DNA of 10,217 bases from JACZWZ01 sp964194935. GTDB lineage: Bacteria > Actinomycetota > Acidimicrobiia > Spongiisociales > UBA11373. Below are positions 1 through 6,682 of this stretch, one piece after another. The notes under the pieces were generated by a model that saw only the letters and a program-made list of their open reading frames with translations, had not been told where the DNA came from and did no database searches. The position numbers and the translations under genes are program-made. The stretch lies in contig CAXMOL010000061.1 of the NCBI GenBank assembly GCA_964194935.1, positions 1 to 10,217 on the forward strand. The letters run 5' to 3'. Every line of letters begins with the position of its first letter. Position 1 is the first letter of the stretch.

Positions 1-24
1 ACGACTCCAGAGGCTCCCGGCTCT

Positions 25-678
25 TCAATTCAGAGCAATGCCTACGGCGGCGAGGAGCGAGTCGACCACCGGAACGCCTTGGCTCTCCAGCAGCTCTCTG
101 GGTTGGCTGCCCCCGTCATAGAGCACGCAGCCGACATCGGCCGCCCGAGCCGCTCCGGCATCATCAACGAGGTCTCCGATGACCGTGATCGTTTGCGCCG
201 CAGTCGCCGGAAAAAGACGTCGCAACCGTTCGACGTGATGCACCATGTGCTCGTCCTTCGACTCACCAACCGTGCCCCGATTCCCGTCCAGCGCCAGCAT
301 CTGTTCTTCGAGGTCGAATCCACGCACGGTGGGCACCAGCATGTCGTGCCACAGCATCGAGGCGACTGATTGAGTCGCCCCTTCGGTCGCCACCCGAGCG
401 ATGGCGTCGCGTGCTTCGGGATTGAGAGCAGCGTCGTCGAATGAGTCCCAATAGGCATCCTGGAACACGTGATCGAGTTCGAGCAGAAAGTCGTCGTCCA
501 CCGGATGGCCCAGCAGCGATTCATAGAACCCATGAAGGGGTCGAACAAACCTGCTTCGATAAGTGCTGGCATCGATGGGTGGGGCGCCTTGAGAATGCAG
601 GCAAGCGTTTACGGCCTCCACAACGAGGGGAAGATCGTCGAGCAAGGTGCCGTTCCAATCCCAGATGACGTGTGTCAC
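25..678 (-). CDS. HAD-superfamily hydrolase (phosphoglycolate phosphatase-like)
   Basis: A 217-residue protein of the haloacid dehalogenase superfamily, probably a cytosolic hydrolase acting on a small phosphorylated or related substrate. Motif I is near the N-terminus (D7-W-N-G-T11), followed by a helical cap region at about residues 15-90. Motif II is probably S104 or S107 in the QSVASM stretch, motif III is K141 in GESKDE, and motif IV is G168-D169 with D172/D173. All four HAD motifs are therefore present in order and at normal spacing. The oddity is Asn at the +2 position of motif I, where phosphatases usually have the acid-base Asp; from memory, a DWNGTL subgroup exists in actinobacteria. 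The start is GTG at 678, the only one that keeps motif I, and no strong ribosome-binding site is visible. It is transcribed divergently from the LOG operon. Family assignment is firm; the substrate is unknown. Confidence 0.88.
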   Translation of the reverse strand: MTHVIWDWNGTLLDDLPLVVEAVNACLHSQGAPPIDASTYRSRFVRPLHGFYESLLGHPVDDDFLLELDHVFQDAYWDSFDDAALNPEARDAIARVATEGATQSVASMLWHDMLVPTVRGFDLEEQMLALDGNRGTVGESKDEHMVHHVERLRRLFPATAAQTITVIGDLVDDAGAARAADVGCVLYDGGSQPRELLESQGVPVVDSLLAAVGIALN

Positions 679-808
679 GCGGCGACTCTAGGGAGAATGC
701 AATGCCGAGCCGCGCCGTCGTACGACAATATGAAGCAGCCGACCTCGGGCAGGACCAAACGTCCAGCGTCCCGTGCAACAGACCCATACAGAAACGGCCA
801 GGAGCAGG
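679..808. promoter_or_regulatory. Divergent control region between HAD gene and LOG operon
   Basis: This 130-base gap separates two divergent starts (GTG at 678, minus; ATG at 809, plus) and so should hold both promoters. I could not identify a convincing -35/-10 pair on either strand. A perfect 10-bp palindrome, GTCGTACGAC, lies at 717-726 just before an AT-rich patch (AATAT). Palindromes of this length are expected by chance several times in 10 kb. The region is called regulatory because of its position, not because of a recognised motif. Confidence 0.4.
800..804 (+). promoter_or_regulatory. Shine-Dalgarno site deciding the LOG start
   Basis: AGGAG lies 4 nt before ATG 809. An in-frame GTG at 773 would add 12 residues but has no purine-rich site in front of it, so 809 is preferred. 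Confidence 0.6.
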
Positions 809-1885
809 ATGAAACCCTACGAAACAGGCGATCCGGACCTAGACGCTCGAATCCACCAACTCGCCAGAGACGCGGTCGCAGCCCATGCGCCCGGTCACAG
901 CCACAACGGAGCCGACATCGTGGCCGAGCTGATGGTGAGCGCGCTCAAGCTCCATCGCGACGACGCAGACCGGGGCGATCTCAAGCTGGTGAACAGCGCC
1001 GTAAAGGAGATGCGTTACTCGTTTCTCATCTTTCGGAACTACCGCGAGGTCCGCAAGGTCACCGTGTTCGGATCGGCCCGCACCAACCCCAACCACCCGA
1101 ACTACCGACTCGCGGCCGAGTTCGCATCCCACATGGCGGACGAGCGCGGCTGGATGGTGGTCACCGGGGCAGGTCCCGGGATCATGGAAGCAGCCAACCT
1201 CGGCGCCGGCGCCGATGATTCCTTTGGCGTAAATATCAGACTGCCGTTCGAAGCAGAAGCAAACCCATATATCCACGAAAGCCGACTGATCAACTTCAAG
1301 TACTTCTTTACCCGCAAACTCATGTTTATGAAGGAATCGGACGCATTTGCCCTCTTTCCAGGCGGATTCGGCACCCAGGACGAGACCTTCGAGTTACTCA
1401 CTCTGATCCAGACCGGCAAGAGTCCGATCAGCCCGATCGTGCTCGTCGAAGCACCGGGAACCGCCTATTGGGAGGGATGGCTGGAGTTCGTAAAGGGGAC
1501 CCTGATGGAACAGGGGATGATCACCCCGGACGATCTGGCGTTGTTCACCCGCGTCGACTCGGCTGAAAGCGCAGCGGAAGAAGTCTGCAGGTTCTATGAG
1601 AACTATCACTCTCAGCGGTTCGTCGGTGATCGCCTTGTGCTCCGGTTGAAGCAAGAACCGACCACCGATCAAGTCCAACAATTGAACGACGAGTACGCCG
1701 CAATCCTGTCGAAAGGGAGCATCGAGACCACCACGGCGAGCGATGCAGAAATCGCATCAGGCGATCATCCTGAGCTCTTCCGGCTCGGAATGCAGTTCGA
1801 CCGAAGGAGTTTGGGGCGGCTGCGACAAATGATCGACACAATCAATGGTTTTGTCGCTGGTGAAGCCGAGCATTCCAGCGATTAG
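809..1885 (+). CDS. LOG-family (TIGR00730) Rossmann nucleotide-binding protein
   Basis: A 358-residue protein of the LOG/TIGR00730 family (often misnamed lysine decarboxylase). Characterised members hydrolyse nucleoside 5'-monophosphates to a free base and ribose 5-phosphate; plant and some bacterial members release cytokinins this way. The core spans about residues 80-265: F88-GSAR, then GAGPGIMEAAN at 120-130, R169-K170, and the hallmark PGGFGTQDE at 184-192 with the catalytic Arg/Glu pattern. An N-terminal helical region of about 78 residues and a C-terminal extension of about 95 residues make it much longer than classic LOG proteins (about 190-200 residues). The extension looks like a small alpha/beta ligand-binding domain; this is inference. 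It is the first gene of a four-gene plus-strand operon, with 12 nt to the next start. The soluble sequence predicts a cytosolic enzyme. The exact nucleotide substrate cannot be read from the sequence. Confidence 0.9.
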   Translation: MKPYETGDPDLDARIHQLARDAVAAHAPGHSHNGADIVAELMVSALKLHRDDADRGDLKLVNSAVKEMRYSFLIFRNYREVRKVTVFGSARTNPNHPNYRLAAEFASHMADERGWMVVTGAGPGIMEAANLGAGADDSFGVNIRLPFEAEANPYIHESRLINFKYFFTRKLMFMKESDAFALFPGGFGTQDETFELLTLIQTGKSPISPIVLVEAPGTAYWEGWLEFVKGTLMEQGMITPDDLALFTRVDSAESAAEEVCRFYENYHSQRFVGDRLVLRLKQEPTTDQVQQLNDEYAAILSKGSIETTTASDAEIASGDHPELFRLGMQFDRRSLGRLRQMIDTINGFVAGEAEHSSD

Positions 1886-1897
1886 CCTTAACGCCTC

Positions 1898-2638
1898 ATG
1901 AGAGAGATTTTGGCCGACCTCGTCGCCGAGCAGCAAGGACTTGACCAGTCGCTGCAACGCGCCCCGGATCGTGATTGGAAGAAGAAGGTCGGCAACCGTG
2001 GCTGGTCAGTGCAGGACACGATCGCATACCTGTGGTGGACCGAGCGGCATGTCGCCGGAGTCCTTGCCGACGAAATCGTACCGAGTAAGGCGATCGCAAA
2101 ACATGGCGGTATAGAGGGCTTCGAGCAAGCCGGAGTGGAAAACGCAAAGCCCAAGCGGCCTCAAGAGGTCATCGAGCAGTGGCGCTTTGCCAGGGCCGAC
2201 GTAGTGGATGCCTTGAGCCGACTCGGCGAAAACGATCGAATCAAGTGGCTGGATGGCAATGTCGCGGCGCAGACCTTCGCCACAATGCGACTCGCCGACA
2301 CCTGGAGTCATGGACTCGAGATTCTCACCGCTCTCGACAAAGAGATCATCGACACTCCCCGCCTGCGTCACATCGCCTGGCTCGGCTGGGCAACCCTTCC
2401 CAACGCCTTTGCAAAGGCCGATATCGAATACCCGGAAGTGGTCCGAGTCGAGCTTGTCGGACCCGGATACTCGCGCTGGGTATTCGGACCCGAAGATGCC
2501 GAGCACAGCCTGCGCGGCCAGGCATCGGATTGGTGTCGGGTAGTCGTTGGGTTTGCAGAAGCTGTCGATACGGAGAGCCTCACCGCCACCGGCGAACTCG
2601 CCGAGGCCGCCCTGCTCCACGCAGACATACGCCCATGA
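1898..2638 (+). CDS. TIGR03084-family protein (DinB/maleylpyruvate isomerase-like)
   Basis: A 246-residue protein of the actinobacterial TIGR03084 family: an N-terminal DinB/mycothiol-dependent maleylpyruvate isomerase-like four-helix domain (about 1-150) and a smaller C-terminal domain (about 155-240) with the conserved phrases RLRHIAWLG and GPEDAE. Related proteins bind a divalent metal through a His in the second helix and an Glu-x3-His pair later on, and some use mycothiol. Here the expected first His (in a GW..xxxIxHLxW context) is Tyr44, and the later pair reads D134-TWS-H138, so only one of three usual ligands is unchanged. H51 might substitute. The start is fixed because a TAA lies in frame 7 nt upstream; there is no clear Shine-Dalgarno site. 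Its stop overlaps the BtpA start (ATGA), suggesting translational coupling. Family placement is good; function is unknown. Confidence 0.82.
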   Translation: MREILADLVAEQQGLDQSLQRAPDRDWKKKVGNRGWSVQDTIAYLWWTERHVAGVLADEIVPSKAIAKHGGIEGFEQAGVENAKPKRPQEVIEQWRFARADVVDALSRLGENDRIKWLDGNVAAQTFATMRLADTWSHGLEILTALDKEIIDTPRLRHIAWLGWATLPNAFAKADIEYPEVVRVELVGPGYSRWVFGPEDAEHSLRGQASDWCRVVVGFAEAVDTESLTATGELAEAALLHADIRP

Positions 2639-3399
2639 TCTCCGGCCTCATCGGCATGGTCCACCTCGGGCCACTTCCCGGGTCGGCGCGCTCTGTGCCA
2701 TTTGCGGAGACGATCGACCAGGCCATCTCGGATGCGATTGCTCTCGGCGAAGCGGGGTTCGACGCGATCATGATCGAGAACTTCGGCGACGCTCCCTTCT
2801 TTGCCGACGATGTCCCCAAGATCACCATCGCTGCGATGACCCGAGTGGCATCTGCGGTCGGCCAAGCCAGCAATCTCCCCTTCGGAATAAACGTCCTGCG
2901 CAATGATGCGCTTGGGGCGATGGCTGTGGCAGCCGCCACCGGTGCAGCGTTCATCCGGGTAAACGTCCTATCTGGCTCGATGTCGACCGACCAGGGTCAT
3001 ATCACCGGGAAGTCGGCGGAACTGGCCCGTCTCAGGGCGACCATCGCACCGGACGTTGCGGTCCTCGCCGACGTCATGGTCAAGCATGCGACTCCCCCAC
3101 CCGGGCTCACCATCGACCGGGCCGCGGCCGACCTGTGGGAGCGTGCCGGTGCTGATGGGATCATCGTTAGCGGGACCGGCACCGGCCGGGCGCTCGACGA
3201 TGCAGACCTTCGGCTCGTCCATGATGTCGTTCCTCAGGCCCCGCTCTATGCCGGCTCCGGCGTCACCGCCGAAACGGTCGCGAAGATTCTCGAAATCTGT
3301 GCCGGCGCGATCGTCGGCACTGCAACCAAGGTCGATGGGATAACCACCAACAGGGTGGATCCCGACCGGGCGCTTGCAATCGTGGAGGCGGCAAGGTGA
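2635..3399 (+). CDS. BtpA/SgcQ-family TIM-barrel protein
   Basis: A 254-residue protein of the BtpA family. BtpA of Synechocystis affects photosystem I stability and E. coli SgcQ sits in a sugar gene cluster, but no reaction is firmly assigned to the family. The N-terminal phrase GMVHLGPLPGS (residues 7-17) and IENFGDAPF (47-55) are family hallmarks. Later strands carry FGINVLRND (83-91), FIRVNVLSG (106-114), ADVMVKHA (145-152), GIIVSGTGTG (175-184) and a phosphate-loop-like LYAGSGVT (204-211) followed by IVGTATK, as in phosphate-binding (beta/alpha)8 barrels. Length is typical. The start is the ATG overlapping the upstream stop; the frame stays open back to about 2179, but that stretch overlaps the coding part of the previous gene. 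No own ribosome-binding site is visible. It overlaps the PPC gene by GTGA. A photosynthetic role is unlikely here, as no photosynthesis gene is nearby. Confidence 0.9.
   Translation: MISGLIGMVHLGPLPGSARSVPFAETIDQAISDAIALGEAGFDAIMIENFGDAPFFADDVPKITIAAMTRVASAVGQASNLPFGINVLRNDALGAMAVAAATGAAFIRVNVLSGSMSTDQGHITGKSAELARLRATIAPDVAVLADVMVKHATPPPGLTIDRAAADLWERAGADGIIVSGTGTGRALDDADLRLVHDVVPQAPLYAGSGVTAETVAKILEICAGAIVGTATKVDGITTNRVDPDRALAIVEAAR
3384..3388 (+). promoter_or_regulatory. Shine-Dalgarno site of the PPC gene
   Basis: GGAGG, inside the end of the BtpA gene, is 7 nt before GTG 3396. It supports that GTG rather than the in-frame ATG at 3411 as the start. Confidence 0.7.
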
Positions 3400-3836
3400 T
3401 CAACTTTCAAATGGAGCCCGGGCCGATTCACCTGGTGCGGCTGAATACCGGAGAAGATCTGCTCGATGGCATCACCGAATACGTCACCGGTGCCGGGATC
3501 GAAGCGGCCTGGCTCAGCTATCTGGGTGCCGTCTCCCGGGCATCGCTGCGCTATTACGACCAGGATGAAAGGGTCTATCGCGACTTCGACCTGAACCAGC
3601 ACCTCGAGGTGCTGTCGGGTGTCGGCAACGTTTCGCTGCTCGAAGGAGCACCCTTCGTCCATACCCATGCTGCCTTTGCAGACGCTGAGGGGAAGGCCGT
3701 CGGCGGCCACCTCAACTCGGGCACAACTGTGTGGGCACTCGAAGTCCGAATCCAGCAGTTGCTCGGCGAACCCCCCATCCGGACCCCCGACGACTGCACA
3801 TCGCTCAGCCTGTGGGGTGGCACGCTCCCAGCGTGA
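3396..3836 (+). CDS. PPC/DUF296-domain protein
   Basis: A 146-residue protein made almost entirely of a PPC (DUF296) domain. Plant relatives with AT-hooks bind DNA; the bacterial stand-alone forms are small trimeric proteins with a probable metal site and no proven activity. The signature is clear: H89-T-H91 in a PFVHTHAAF context, then G103-G-H105-L, giving the usual three-histidine cluster. The core runs from about residue 10 (LVRLNTGEDLLDGI) to about 123. No AT-hook or other DNA-binding extension is present, so a role as a classic transcription factor is not supported. The GTG start overlaps the BtpA stop by 4 nt and has a good Shine-Dalgarno site. It is the last gene of the plus operon and converges on the flavoenzyme gene with a 10-nt gap. 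Confidence 0.88.
   Translation: MINFQMEPGPIHLVRLNTGEDLLDGITEYVTGAGIEAAWLSYLGAVSRASLRYYDQDERVYRDFDLNQHLEVLSGVGNVSLLEGAPFVHTHAAFADAEGKAVGGHLNSGTTVWALEVRIQQLLGEPPIRTPDDCTSLSLWGGTLPA
3821..3835. terminator. Perfect hairpin at the convergent operon junction
   Basis: CACGCT-CCC-AGCGTG forms a perfect 6-bp stem with a 3-nt loop. It covers the last codons of the PPC gene and lies 11 nt beyond the stop of the flavoenzyme gene on the other strand. No T-tract follows on either strand, so it is not a canonical intrinsic terminator, but it is the only structure available to end both operons. Confidence 0.35.
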
Positions 3837-3846
3837 GAACCCGCGC

Positions 3847-5064
3847 CTAGCCCGACTCTCTCCAAGAAACATGCTGCTCACCGATGTCGGCGACGGTGCG
3901 TGCTCCGATCAGCGTCATCGTCCGACGCACCCCGGCCTCCAGCATCTCCAGCACCTGATCCACCCCACGCTCTCCCCCTGCGCCTAGCCCATAGAGATAG
4001 GCACGTCCGGCCATGGCGGCGCGCGCCCCGAGGGCGAGCGCCTTCACTATGTCGGCACCTCGTCGCACTCCGCCATCCACAATCACTTCCAGTCGATCCC
4101 CCACCGCATCGACGACTGGGGCCAACAACTCCAAGGTCGCCGGAGCCGAGTCCAACTGGCGGCCCCCGTGGTTGGACACGACGATCGCATCTGCGCCCTC
4201 ATCAGCTGCGTCCACGGCATCTGCCACCGTCTGGATGCCCTTGATGACGATCGGCCCCTCCCACACCGAACGAAGCCACTCGAGATCGCGCCAGGACAAA
4301 GCAGGATCGAACTGACCGTTTACATATTCGGCCAGCGACACCGCGTCGGTTCCGTCCCCGAACGACTGACCGGTCACGTTTGCGAACACGATCGGGTCGG
4401 ACCTGGCAAAGTCCCAGGTCCATCCCGGGTGCATTATCCCGTCGATGATCGTGTCGAGGCCTATCTTCGGGGGCAAGGTGAAGCCACGGCGCACGTCCCG
4501 TTCACGACGACCCAGCACGGTCGCATCCACCGTGAGGCAAAGCGCCTGATAGCCAGATTCCGCCGCGCGCCGGATCATCTCTTCTACCAGGCCGCGATCA
4601 CGCCAGACATAGACCTGGAACCAGAGTGGTCCCGAGGAGACTGCGGCCACTTCCTCGATCGACCGGGTCGCCAGCGTCGAGAGCGAGTAGGGCACTCCAG
4701 CTCGCTCCGCCGCTCTAGCCACGGCCAGTTCACCGTCCGGATGGGCGATTCGGGTAAAGCCGGTCGGAGCAAGCACGAGTGGGAACGCCAACGGTCGGCC
4801 GAGGAGAGTCGTCGCCGGGTCCGCATCCCCTACCCCTTGCATGACTCTGGGGCGGAACTCGACGCGGCGAAAAGCATCTGCGTTCCTCGCCATCGCGATC
4901 TCGTCTTCCGCACCGCCATCGATGTAATCAAATACTCCGCCGGGAAGCCGCCGCCTCGAGATCGAGCGGAGGTCGGCAACGCTGGCGGCCCTAGCCAGAC
5001 GTCGCTTTACCGAATCAAACTCGAATCGTCTGAATCGCAAGACCGACCGAAGAGTCCTGAACAT
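3847..5064 (-). CDS. FMN-dependent alpha-hydroxyacid dehydrogenase (LldD2-like)
   Basis: A 405-residue member of the FMN-dependent 2-hydroxyacid oxidase/dehydrogenase family, which oxidises L-lactate, glycolate or similar acids to 2-oxoacids and passes electrons to oxygen or a quinone. It is a TIM barrel with all active-site residues recognisable: Y47 (FDYIDGGA), FMN-binding APTGFT (99-104), Q150-V-Y152, D180 in LTVD, R187 in LGRRERD, K275 in VIKG, catalytic H299 with R302 in SNHGGRQLD, and the phosphate-binding VDGG (329-332) and GRAYLYG (353-359). From memory, the N-terminal 50 residues and overall layout resemble mycobacterial LldD2 (Rv1872c) more than MftD. It starts 2 nt after the ATPase stop and has no strong ribosome-binding site, so it is the fourth gene of the transporter operon. 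Family certainty is high; lactate as substrate is only the default guess. There are no membrane segments. Confidence 0.92.
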   Translation of the reverse strand: MFRTLRSVLRFRRFEFDSVKRRLARAASVADLRSISRRRLPGGVFDYIDGGAEDEIAMARNADAFRRVEFRPRVMQGVGDADPATTLLGRPLAFPLVLAPTGFTRIAHPDGELAVARAAERAGVPYSLSTLATRSIEEVAAVSSGPLWFQVYVWRDRGLVEEMIRRAAESGYQALCLTVDATVLGRRERDVRRGFTLPPKIGLDTIIDGIMHPGWTWDFARSDPIVFANVTGQSFGDGTDAVSLAEYVNGQFDPALSWRDLEWLRSVWEGPIVIKGIQTVADAVDAADEGADAIVVSNHGGRQLDSAPATLELLAPVVDAVGDRLEVIVDGGVRRGADIVKALALGARAAMAGRAYLYGLGAGGERGVDQVLEMLEAGVRRTMTLIGARTVADIGEQHVSWRESG

Positions 5065-5066
5065 CC

Positions 5067-5813
5067 CTAGAGCCGCCCCGCCTCGATAATGCGCTGCAGG
5101 AATTGCTGAGTACGCGGCTGCTGCGGATTGTTGAACAAATCCTGCGGAGGCGCCTGCTCCAAGATCACTCCATCATCGAGGAAGCAAACCTTGTCGGCCA
5201 CGTCGCGGGCAAAACCCATCTCGTGGGTGGCAATGATCATCGTCATCCCGCCCTTCTTCAGGTCTCGGATGACATTCAATACCTCCGCAACGAGTTCCGG
5301 ATCAAGAGCCGAAGTCACCTCATCCAGCAGCATGAGCTCCGGATCAGACGCCAGAGCCCTCACGATGGCAACGCGCTGCTGCTCGCCGCCCGAGAGAAGG
5401 CCCGGATACGCCTCGGCCTTGTCGATCAGATCGAACCCGGCCAACAAGCTGCGGGCACGTTCCTCGGCTTCATCCCGGTTCACGCCGTGCACCTTGCGCG
5501 GGCCGAGCGTGATGTTGTCGATCACATTCATGTGCGGGAACAGGTTGAACGCCTGGAACACTATCCCGATGTTCTGACGCACTTGATTGGGGTTGACCCC
5601 TCGTGCAGCGATATCGACGCCGTCCAGAACGATCTCGCCCGAGTCGATCGGGACCAGAAGGTTGATGCACTTGAGCAGCGTGGATTTGCCGGAACCGGAA
5701 GAACCGATGAGGCACACGGCTTCGTGTGATCGGACATCGAGGTCGACATCGCGCAACACCATCTTGCCGTCGAACGACTTGGTGACATTCCTGATGGCGA
5801 GTTTGAGGCTCAT
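5067..5813 (-). CDS. ABC transporter ATPase, polar amino acid type
   Basis: A 248-residue nucleotide-binding subunit of a polar-amino-acid (PAAT/HisP-GlnQ type) importer; it powers uptake as a dimer on the inner membrane face. Visible motifs are Walker A GSSGSGKST (37-45), Q-loop Q87 in VFQAFNLFPH, signature LSGGEQQR (140-147), Walker B with catalytic E165 in MLLDEVTSALD, and H-loop H197 in ATHEMGFA. EMGFA is typical of the amino-acid subfamily. The ATG at 5813 overlaps the permease stop as ATGA, which decides the start; a longer frame from 5858 would run into the permease. It is the third gene of the operon, followed after 2 nt by the flavoenzyme gene. Length and all motifs are intact. Confidence 0.95.
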   Translation of the reverse strand: MSLKLAIRNVTKSFDGKMVLRDVDLDVRSHEAVCLIGSSGSGKSTLLKCINLLVPIDSGEIVLDGVDIAARGVNPNQVRQNIGIVFQAFNLFPHMNVIDNITLGPRKVHGVNRDEAEERARSLLAGFDLIDKAEAYPGLLSGGEQQRVAIVRALASDPELMLLDEVTSALDPELVAEVLNVIRDLKKGGMTMIIATHEMGFARDVADKVCFLDDGVILEQAPPQDLFNNPQQPRTQQFLQRIIEAGRL

Positions 5814-6682
5814 GAGCTCATTGCCTGCTTGCGACGTCGATCGCGCTCGGTATACCAATCGGTAAACCGCGCCACCGGGACGCTAACCAACAGGAAGAGG
5901 ACTGCCGCCGCGATGTAGCTGGTGTAGTTGAAGGTGCGAGCGTTGTAAATATCTGCCTCACGCAGGCCTTCGCGAACGCCGAGCACGAATACGAGCGCGA
6001 CGTCTTTCTGCAGGCTCACAAATCCGTTTAGCAATGCCGGTATGACGTTACGGATTGCCTGCGGGACGATGACTTGCCGTAGCGCCTGTCCCTGAGTCAG
6101 CCCGATCGAACGAGCCGACATCCTCTGACTCTCGTGAACCGACTCGATGCCCGCCCGATAGACCTCTGCCGTGTACGCCGAGTAACTGATGACCAGCGCC
6201 GCCACCCCCCAGAACAGGGGGCTGCGCGGCACACCGGGGAGCGCCAACGATGGGATCCCGAATCCCATGAGCAGGATGAGCAAGAGAATCGGGATTCCGC
6301 GGATCAGATCGATATAGGTGACGACGATGATGCGCAACGGCAAGAACGCCGGACCGCGCAAGGCTCGGATCATCGCCACAGCGAGCGCAATGACGAGGAT
6401 CAGTACCTCTGCCACCGCAAACATCTTTATGTCGAGCCAAAACCCCGAAGCGACGTCGGGGAAGCTCTCCTTGAAGTGGAACCAGCTAAAGAACTGACGC
6501 TGGACCTTGGGCCACGCTTCCGATGTGAGCACCACCCACAGGATGAAGCCAAATACCGCAACCGTGGAACCGGCGGCGATCAACGCTCCGCGAGTGCCCT
6601 CCTCGCGGGCTTGAGGCGAGCGCCGGGGCCACAGTGCCTGCGGTCCCCGACGCTCCACCTCCTCAATTGGGGTCGAATCCAC
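5810..6682 (-). CDS. Amino-acid ABC transporter permease
   Basis: A 290-residue inner-membrane permease of the HisMQ/GlnP family, presumably working as a homodimer because only one permease gene is present. A charged cytoplasmic N-terminus of about 30 residues precedes membrane segments at about 31-53, 83-106, 112-140, 154-172 and 256-275. The family phrase DLIRGIPILLLI (125-136) and the EAA loop that contacts the ATPase (about 182-212, with A190, G194 and P207 in SARSIGLTQG...VPQAIRN) are clear. The start is a GTG that directly follows the TAG of the binding-protein gene with no gap; its own ribosome-binding site is poor. Translation is probably coupled at both ends, as the stop overlaps the ATPase start. 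The segment between the first and second membrane helices (about 54-82) is longer than in small permeases, otherwise the protein is ordinary. Confidence 0.93.
   Translation of the reverse strand: MDSTPIEEVERRGPQALWPRRSPQAREEGTRGALIAAGSTVAVFGFILWVVLTSEAWPKVQRQFFSWFHFKESFPDVASGFWLDIKMFAVAEVLILVIALAVAMIRALRGPAFLPLRIIVVTYIDLIRGIPILLLILLMGFGIPSLALPGVPRSPLFWGVAALVISYSAYTAEVYRAGIESVHESQRMSARSIGLTQGQALRQVIVPQAIRNVIPALLNGFVSLQKDVALVFVLGVREGLREADIYNARTFNYTSYIAAAVLFLLVSVPVARFTDWYTERDRRRKQAMSS

Noticed and set aside
717..726. Perfect palindrome GTCGTACGAC
   Set aside because: Ten-base palindromes are expected about ten times per 10 kb by chance; GAACGCGTTC at 8605-8614 and ACGGCGCCGT at 7779-7788 are similar cases.
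773..808. In-frame GTG at 773 as a longer start for the LOG gene
   Set aside because: No ribosome-binding site precedes it, whereas AGGAG sits before ATG 809; the extra 12 residues look unlike the family.
2179..2634. Upstream in-frame extension of the BtpA gene
   Set aside because: The extra Arg/Pro/His-rich translation is the shadow of the TIGR03084 gene; family similarity begins exactly at the ATG at 2635.
4168..5070. Plus-strand 300-codon frame opposite the flavoenzyme gene
   Set aside because: The minus strand has every active-site residue of the FMN-dependent family; long antisense frames are common in GC-rich genes.
5319..5325. DEV instead of DEP in the Walker B region of the ATPase
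   Set aside because: DEVTSALD variants are common in amino-acid-type ATPases; the catalytic Glu is intact.
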